From Whitmania pigra (lineage: Eukaryota > Annelida > Clitellata > Hirudinida > Haemopidae), in assembly GCA_021613335.1 (NCBI GenBank), contig JAJTWR010000308.1:2896001-2960000 (forward strand): a stretch of 64,000 nt of DNA, in the 5' to 3' direction. Shown here piece by piece: positions 56,913 through 64,000 of the stretch (position 1 is its first letter; each line of letters begins with the position of its first letter). The notes under the pieces are model-generated. The model made no database searches. It worked only from the letters and a program-made list of their open reading frames with translations, and was not told the origin of the DNA. Made by a program: the position numbers and the translations under genes.

Positions 56913-59900
56913 TCATAAAGGTGATTCAGTGATCCAATTCTGAAAAAATTACATTGAATTATCAGACAAGTGAATACAACTTTTGAGGGTGTTGTGCATT
57001 CATGCCTCACCAACAATTAACTAGCCAATAACTCCCACAACATAAACATAACCGTGATCTCATTCTGCCATTTTTCATAATTGCCACCAAATTACTCAAA
57101 GAAATACTATCATTAAGCTTCATAATTCATTTCATGTAGTTTATTATGGGCATTGATTTATGTCTTAGCCCCATGTATTTCATATCTACTGATTGAAATG
57201 AATCACTTACATGACCTCTGAACACTAATGTGTTACACATCTGCAACAGAAAGGACATTATTACGAAAGTTTGCACTTACTTGCACTTCGGAGCTGTACA
57301 TTTTCAAACTAAAATCATCCTTTTCCAATCTTCGAGTGCCTTCATAAAATGTTACGTTAGGAGTAGGTTCCATCTGCAGGGAATGTGAATAAAATTTAAA
57401 GTTGTTAAAATAAGAATAAACTATTAGGCTTGTTTGACCACCTTCAGTGAGGCAGACGATGGATCCCCACCAGATTCAAGTTCTGCAAGTTCTTGTGGTG
57501 AAATGCTCACCAGCACTCTTTGGTATTTATGGCCTGCCAAATGAAGAAATAGAAAAGAAGGAATATTCTCAATGCATTTTAAAACGAGGAAGAAAATATG
57601 CAGACTCCTCCTACCACTGACCATCGTAATCTTCTCGGCACTGTTCCCTGAACAAATACGCTTCCAAAATAAAAGCAACCACGACTGCCATCACCACCTA
57701 AAATTTTGTCAACAGGTTACACAGGTAACTAAGTATTGTTTCTAGATGCGATGGTGTGTCAAGAACCTAAGGTAACTTAAAGCCAATTGTTGTGCAATGA
57801 CATTATTAACATAAAAAAAATCTAACCATTGTGACAAGGTAGAAGAGCATGAAATAAATTCTTGTCCAGGGAGATACCACGTAAGCATATCCTTCCTTGG
57901 AGGACAAATAGATGCAAGGATTTTATGCAAAATGAACAATTAATATTTAAGGGTCAAATCATAATAGGTTAAGCACTCACCATGATTATCCACCAGTTGT
58001 TAACTACAGTTAGCTCAAACAAAGTCACTGTTGAAAGGAAAATTAAAATAAAATAAACAAAGTTAAAATAAAGCAAATCATTTTATCAACTTTACCTCCG
58101 CTATCGAGGATGTTCTCGAAGGTGCAGAGATAATAGTAACCATCAAGACCAGATCCATTATTATAAACATAGTATTGTTGGACACTTGTATTTCTGAAAG
58201 TTGAAATTTAAGCCTCAAGGTTATTTCATGTTTTATAAGCACGTAAATCATATTCGTCTGATAGAAATCATTTTATATCACTGAAAATTATTCTTTTAGC
58301 ATAATCTTTAAAGTTAAATATTCATATTTTTATATATTAATATTTATGGACTGACATGGGCATAAAACACATGTAAAAATAGATTGTATTCAAATGTTAC
58401 TTAAAACTTAATCATGCAAAAATAAACTTTTAATGTATTGGTTAAGGCATTTAGAACAAAAATGTTTTGCACCAGGGAATCTCCATCTTCCATCAAATTC
58501 AGTCACTAAGATAAAAAAATATGTTAATTAAAACAAAGTAAAGCAGGAACTAACAAGCAGCAGTTCTTCAGGTCTTCTGCAGAAGGAGCAAATATTTCCA
58601 TGCCAATGATGGCAAAAAAATACAACAGCAATAACATGACCACTGCCAGGCTGAACAAAATAGAACCCAGATGAGCACAACAGCAACAAAACCATAAAAA
58701 CCCAAATTTAAAAAAAAAAATTAACCTACAAATTCTTGAAATCAACATGAAGAGGGAATCAAAAACATGTCTCAAGCCACTTTTAATCTTAAATAATCTG
58801 AAATTTTTTGTCATTCAAATAAAATACTAAACTCTCATTCTTGTATTATAACTATCTTGATGTAATAAACTTCTGTAAAAAAGAGAAATGTTCTAATTTA
58901 CATAAAAAAAAAATTAAATTTATCTAAATTTAAAAAGCAGAGATAAAATTTTGACATTAATAAATAAATTGTAACCATGTGATTCAAACTGAATCAGTTA
59001 ATAAAAGTTATTTAATAATTGCATAGAATTCACTTGTAAATTAATTCATAACTTTCATGGAATTCAGAAGAAAATTACGACAACTGTTGCTGGAGACAAA
59101 ACCAAACCTACCTCAGTACCCTGAGAGGCCTGACAACCATGATACAAAACATGTTGCTGCTTGCAAGCTGCACCACAATACCAGCCAAGGATGCGACAGT
59201 GACCGAAAAATCAAAACTGCGAGATATTCAAAGTAATTTGTGATAAAAGTGATATGGACATTTACAAATAAAAACACTAACATGTTCCAACCATTTGAAA
59301 AATATTTTGAGAATCCAAATCCAGACATTTTGAGTAATGCTTCCACAACAAAAACTAAGGAAACATTCAGTGATTGTTATGACTATCACAATTATCGCTA
59401 AACATTCATATTGAGCTAATTTTAATAAGCTGAAATTAAGTATAAATAATACTTACTTAAAACAAATAAGACAGTTATCCAATAAAACTTTGTTTCTTCC
59501 GATGCCCAGTCAAAACCAGATTCGTACTTCAAAACTGTACAAAATGTCAAAATGACAAACTCAAATATTATAATATAAACTCTCAGCAGCAAATAGAGAA
59601 TATGTTTCAAGGTTTACATCGCTAATTTAAAAAAACAATTCAAACTTGATAAGCGTATGGAGTCAAAAAGAATCCACAGGAAGTTCAAAAGTATAAGGAC
59701 ATCTGCAAAGAATCCCAGTATTTAATGGTTCCTAATGGTCAAAAATAACAATCTTTTATGAAATAATTTCTTACTTATGAAATTATTAAACCATTTGTTT
59801 GAAACAACTTTGAACAAACCTGAAAGTAAAACTTAATTTTTTATAAACTTTCCATTTTTAGTTTCGTATTCAAATTTTGTTTCATAGAACTTACATGATT

Positions 59901-62347
59901 TTGCTCTCATTTTAAAAGTCATGTTTTCCACATCAATGACTTTTTCTTTCTGATTACAAGAACAATACATAACAGTTATTAGGAAAAATCGAACACATCT
60001 AGTTATGCAAAATTTACAATTCGAATTAAATTCTTACCTCCCAGTTCAACTTAATATTGTCAAATATTCCCATAAATTCATTCTGGCTCAACTTTCCAGA
60101 ATCATTGATATCAAGCGATTTGAAAACCAAGTAAACTTCCTTCGAGTCTGTCATGAAAAATATTTTTGTAGAAAATAAATAATAACAAAATGAAATGAAG
60201 TCATCAACCCATGCGAGGCTTGTAATAATTCATGCAACCCCTGAAATGCTTGAAGGAAATGCCATCAGGGCACTCAACATAAAAAAAACAATTTATAATT
60301 AGGTATTAATATATCATTAAATTTATAATTAGGTATTAATATATCATTAAATTTATAATTAGGCATTAATATACCATTCAATTTAGCTCATATTTAAGCA
60401 TATTTAGTTCACGGCAAGGCCTACATGTAAATGCAGTAGTTAAAAACACTTCATTGCATTCATAACTTCTACCGCCACAAGAATCCTTGTGAAGTAGCAC
60501 TACATAAACAATTGCCCTCCCATCTTTTTAGAATTGGCAGCATTTACAAATAAGTACTCATTATTTACTGCAGCAATTAAAACTATTATAACAAATCAAG
60601 TAATCTTACCTCATTTGAAAGAAGTCTATAAGCAAGCATGCAACCATTTCTTTTATGCAAATATAATTTCTTAAATTTGTCTTTCTCAGCTTTTAGGAAG
60701 GCACTATAAACCACGGCAATGAACTGAAATAAATATTTTAAAAATCCTCACGAGCTCGTTCTTCTGAGCAAAAGTTAATTTTGTAGATTAGGTATGGTTA
60801 CCATCATTACAAGTGATTGTGATAATGATTTTTAATTTACTTAGACTTTTCTGTAATCAATAAAAGTTAAACCAACCATGTTCATGAAAATGAAAATTTC
60901 TATACTGATGTAGATTATAAAGAAAATTGCAGACCATTTTGATTTTTTGAAAGAAGGCAGCATGACATCAGGAAAACTGAAATGTGTTTGAGCATGTTAA
61001 AATTTCAACCCCAACAAAATCAGAAATAGGAATAATCAAGGAATGCTTTACTTTGCAGTTGTCATCAAAATAAAAAGACTAATAAAGCTGTCTGATATAC
61101 TTTGGAAATACTAAAAATAAAAAATGTGAAAATTTATCTTTCTGTGGATGGTTTGTTGAATAAAGATCACACTTAACTGTATCAGCAGGATTGTTTGAGA
61201 AAAGAAAGAAACCTGTCAAAATCATGTCAAGTGCTAAATGACTTAACCGAATCAATTAAAAATGAAATGATTTACGTAGGGATTTTTAATTAATTTTTCA
61301 ACTTCAGCTATTATTAATTCATTTAAACAAATTAGAAAGGAAACAACAAGCATGTAAAACAACAGAGTTGCATTCTCACCCAAAATTGCAAATATTAGCA
61401 TGAAGGATATGAGCAGCAAAAAGACATTGAATATTGCAGCCAATGATTGCAGCAATTGCCTGATGAACCTAAAATGTCATTTAATGTATGTAAGATGATA
61501 ATGTATGTAAGATGATAAAAATAGAGCCTAAGATATCTACCGCCTGATATTTCTGCAATAAAACGAGTCCAACAAAAACAGGGGGCGAAGAGCCCTGGTC
61601 ACTCGGAAATGGCTGGTCTGGCGGACCATCAACACGACGGCCTCCGCAAACATGACCCAAAAGAGAATGACCTTGATAACAATTTTAAACAAATATAAAC
61701 ATGATGTAAACATGTTTAAATCAATGAGCAACCTTGAGTAATGTCCTGGTATGACTTATGAAGTGCTTAATTCCTAGCCACTTGAGCCTCATTACCAATT
61801 CAACAGCAATTATTAAGAGCATGGAAATTTCTATCATTCCATGAGCCTAAAATAATATTAAATAATCAATTAAATTCAAATTAAACTCATCACAATTACT
61901 TTAAATAATTATGTTAATAAGCATTATGAGTCAATAGTCATACTTCGCTATACAAAAATTAATAAAAATGTTGTTAAAATGGGCAGCAAACATTAAAAAA
62001 ACACTAATAAATATAACAAACCAAAAAATTTAATAAAACAAGTAATACCCAGAATGGAATGTGAATAAAATTTAAAGATGGAGGCTCAAAGACTGTCAAA
62101 AGCAGGAGACAAATAGGTGCAAACAAATTAAGCAAGTGGAACCACGTGCTGTGGACGATTTTATATGCAAAATGTCTGGCAGGATCCCTAGGGTTGATGG
62201 TGAATCTGTCATTGTTTTTTCCTTCATGAAGGTAGACGCTTGCTTCGTAGTAGTGCACATCCCATTCAGTTTCAGGCCAGGAATTGTCCATATCCAATTC
62301 TTCAAGACTGTCACTCTTTTTTGATGATTTTTGTCCACAAATGAACT
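56913..62347 (-). CDS. TPCN1: Two-pore cation channel 1
   Basis: Endolysosomal Na+/Ca2+ channel of two six-helix repeats. Minus-strand exons: 62049-62347, 61733-61846, 61541-61671, 61380-61468, 61178-61212, 61052-61110, 60877-60976, 60610-60723, 60209-60272, 60038-60147, 59895-59949, 59775-59819, 59646-59702, 59457-59534, 59282-59354, 59112-59216, 58726-58797, 58555-58650, then 58096-58193, 57981-58027, 57827-57895, 57622-57697, 57442-57533, 57281-57373 and 56913-56939. Phases agree throughout except across 58194-58554, where one short exon is unresolved. Landmarks: YYEASVYLHEGKNNDRF, first voltage sensor RQTSHFRVTRALR, first pore TTANFPDVMLPS, linker EF-hand-like LDINDSGKLSQNEF, second sensor VVRPLRVLRLFKIKSGLR, second pore LFELTVVNNWWIIM and C-terminal FSLKMYSSEVQ. 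The start codon exon is not identified. Confidence 0.96.
60289..60390. repeat. Three 30-bp tandem repeats in a TPCN1 intron
   Basis: AGGTATTAATATATCATTAA plus ATTTATAATT occurs at 60301, 60331 and, diverged, 60361. Confidence 0.93.
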
Positions 62348-63507
62348 CTGCAAGAACAAACTTAAGTTAATGTCTTTCTGGCAAATAAGCATATCATAAA
62401 ATTTTTAAAGTCTCATGAGGATTATAAGTAATTGCAAATCTTGAAATCAATCTAAACGCATTAATTTAAATGGTTCACTGACATTAAACTGATAAATCAA
62501 TCAGTTACTTAAAGTATGATCCTACTTTTACTTAAATATAAAAGTCTTTCAACGCATCCTTTAACAAATCGCTTAAATCGTGAATTCCCCTCCCGCTTTG
62601 AACCGACGCTTTGCTAATGTACGATACAGCTGAGATACCTAAAGTAAATTAATATAATCCCCATCGAAGACGTAAAAGCGAAACCGAGCAGAAAATCCGA
62701 GCCAATGATTTATAACTACCTGATAACGCACGTATCAGCGCATGTATCATAACCATTGCCGCAACCAACTTGGCGTTAGTCATTGGAACCGACGCCCACA
62801 AAATTTGATGTCAGAAATCATGTGGCACGATCAGCGATTTTATACTACAATTAAAATAAGGTGTAATACTTTGTTTCACATAACGTTTTGTTTAACATTT
62901 ACGGTATGCAGAACTTCAGCATCCAAATTAATTTGTGTTATAATAATAAAGACCCAATTAATCAACTTGTGAAACCTTCAGGAACCTATTATTATGGGCT
63001 CCGCGTTAAGTTCTTTAAAATTAATGCTTTTGGGCATTTTAAGTTTGTATTTTTGAAACTTAAAACATTTGACCGAATATTTGAATGCAGTAAAGGCTGA
63101 TTAGCAATTCCATATCCTTAAAAAAAAGAATGGCTTTATTCAAGTTAAGGTTTAGACCTATTCTACTATTTCTATCTATTTATACAAATTAGTGATATTA
63201 TTTATTACTTTTTCATTTACTAATTACATTTTATCAAGTATCAAGTATAGATATGTTTCTGTCATATATCAAGTTTAATACGATAATGCTCTTTTGTCCA
63301 ATTTGTCTAAATTATAAAACATTTTTAATACACAACATTATTATTGCTTTAATTACTATTTAAAATTTTATAATTTTATGATCAAAATTTCAGAGTCAGG
63401 TTATCTCTGATTTGGTAATGTATTTGTTCGCTATCTTGTTTACATTTTCGTCGCTGAGGGCTGCGGTAATTTTGTAGTGATTCAAATAGCACTTTTAGTA
63501 GAATTTA
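62348..63507. promoter_or_regulatory. Divergent TPCN1 / COPS6 intergenic region
   Basis: The first TPCN1 exon and both promoters must lie here. A minus-strand candidate exon pair (about 62709-62745 and 62547-62641, VSYISKASVQSGRGIHDLSD) has splice sites in matching phase but no donor that links it to the 62347 exon, so it is not added to the model. No TATA or CpG-rich core is obvious. Confidence 0.4.
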
Positions 63508-64000
63508 ATGAATATGGCGAGCATGATGGAGGTTGACGCAGATAAGACCAATACCGCAGTTTCGTCTCTGCCTGGTGGCAGTGTATGTGTTTCTCTCCAT
63601 CCTTTAGTTATTATGAATGTATCGGAACATTGGACTAGAGCCTCAGCCCAAAGTGGAAAAGCGGAACAAGGTTGTTTTTTTAGATAGCATATGGCGTTAA
63701 TCAAAACATGTCTTTTATTTGATTTTAGTTCTTGGGGCCTTAATTGGTAAACAAAAAGGAAGAAATATTGAGATTATGAATTCATTTGAGCTGCTATTTC
63801 ACAAAATTGACGACGAAATACTCCTTGATAGAGATTACTATAACATGAAAGAGGACCAATGTTAGCACATCTTTGTGTTGATAAGTTTGACTCATAGCAA
63901 GTGAAAATGGATTACAGTAATGCAGACACTCTGAGAATTTATTTCAATTTTTTTCAGTTAAGCAAGTTTTTAGTGAGTTGGACTTCCTTGGTTGGTACAG
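63508..64000 (+). CDS. COPS6: COP9 signalosome subunit 6, 5' part
   Basis: CSN6 is the catalytically silent MPN-domain partner of CSN5 in the complex that removes NEDD8 from cullins. Exons 63508-63670, 63729-63860 and 63958 onward join in phase and run off the window. The protein begins [20 protein letters not shown], then the MPN domain: [37 protein letters not shown] and [10 protein letters not shown]. The gene starts head to head with TPCN1. Two more in-frame ATGs follow closely (63514 and after), so the exact start is a choice of the first. Confidence 0.97.

Noticed and set aside
62547..62745. Possible 5' exons of TPCN1 (ALIRALSG / ISAVSYISKASV)
   Set aside because: Splice phases match each other, but no donor joins them to the 62347 exon and the text does not resemble the family N-terminus.

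Overview
This is animal nuclear DNA, AT-rich and full of introns. It carries eight recognisable conserved protein genes and a dense population of old transposable elements. Introns in the genes are often only 40-100 nt with ordinary GT-AG ends. The mixture of transposons (hAT, Tc1/mariner, pogo/Tigger, CR1/Jockey-like non-LTR and Ty3/gypsy-like LTR), the interstitial CCCTAA-type repeats and proteins clearly alignable to vertebrate families suggest an invertebrate metazoan. I cannot name the phylum from the sequence. Gene models were built by hand from splice phases and remembered family architecture; no search was run.

Layout. 1-2867: a non-autonomous Ty3/gypsy-like LTR element on the minus strand, abutting the last visible exon of a HEI10/CCNB1IP1 crossover-factor gene (minus, 2849-18662). 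That gene has compact 5' exons, including a 16-nt microexon, followed by two introns of about 6 and 9 kb. These introns hold most of the transposon debris of the first 18 kb: a pogo relic, CR1-like and Jockey-like retroelements, two Tc1-like relics, MITEs including one carrying telomere-like repeats, palindromic 12-mer clusters, and a nested transposon-in-transposon stack at 12.9-16.4 kb. 19339-21551: a complete nine-exon calreticulin gene (minus) with promoter boxes that resemble ER-stress elements. 21.6-31.9 kb: gene-poor, with hAT, Jockey-like and pogo fragments and a foldback repeat.

31999-32862: a single-exon bZIP factor of the PAR/NFIL3 type (plus). 35016-39387: an IQSEC/BRAG-type Arf guanine-nucleotide exchange factor (minus, ten coding exons). 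41383-44240: CARM1/PRMT4 (minus, fourteen exons). 44.8-53.9 kb: a second transposon block with a second copy of the telomere-repeat MITE, a near full-length Tc1-like element, a pogo-type MITE, hAT pieces and a pogo-type transposase piece. 54704-56438: TFIIE beta (plus), tail to tail with the two-pore channel TPCN1 (minus, 56913-62347, about 27 exons). TPCN1 lies head to head with the COP9 signalosome subunit COPS6 (plus, from 63508, running off the window).

The genes do not form a pathway. They are housekeeping and signalling genes: transcription (TFIIE beta, CARM1, bZIP), ER folding and calcium (calreticulin), endolysosomal cation release (TPCN1), Arf traffic (IQSEC), protein degradation control (COPS6) and meiosis (HEI10). 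The most unusual points are the LTR element fused to the HEI10 reading frame, the 16-nt RING microexon, the in-frame 33-nt IQSEC microexon that holds the catalytic glutamate, the telomere-repeat MITE family, and an 84-bp hairpin MITE with perfect 8-bp target duplications.
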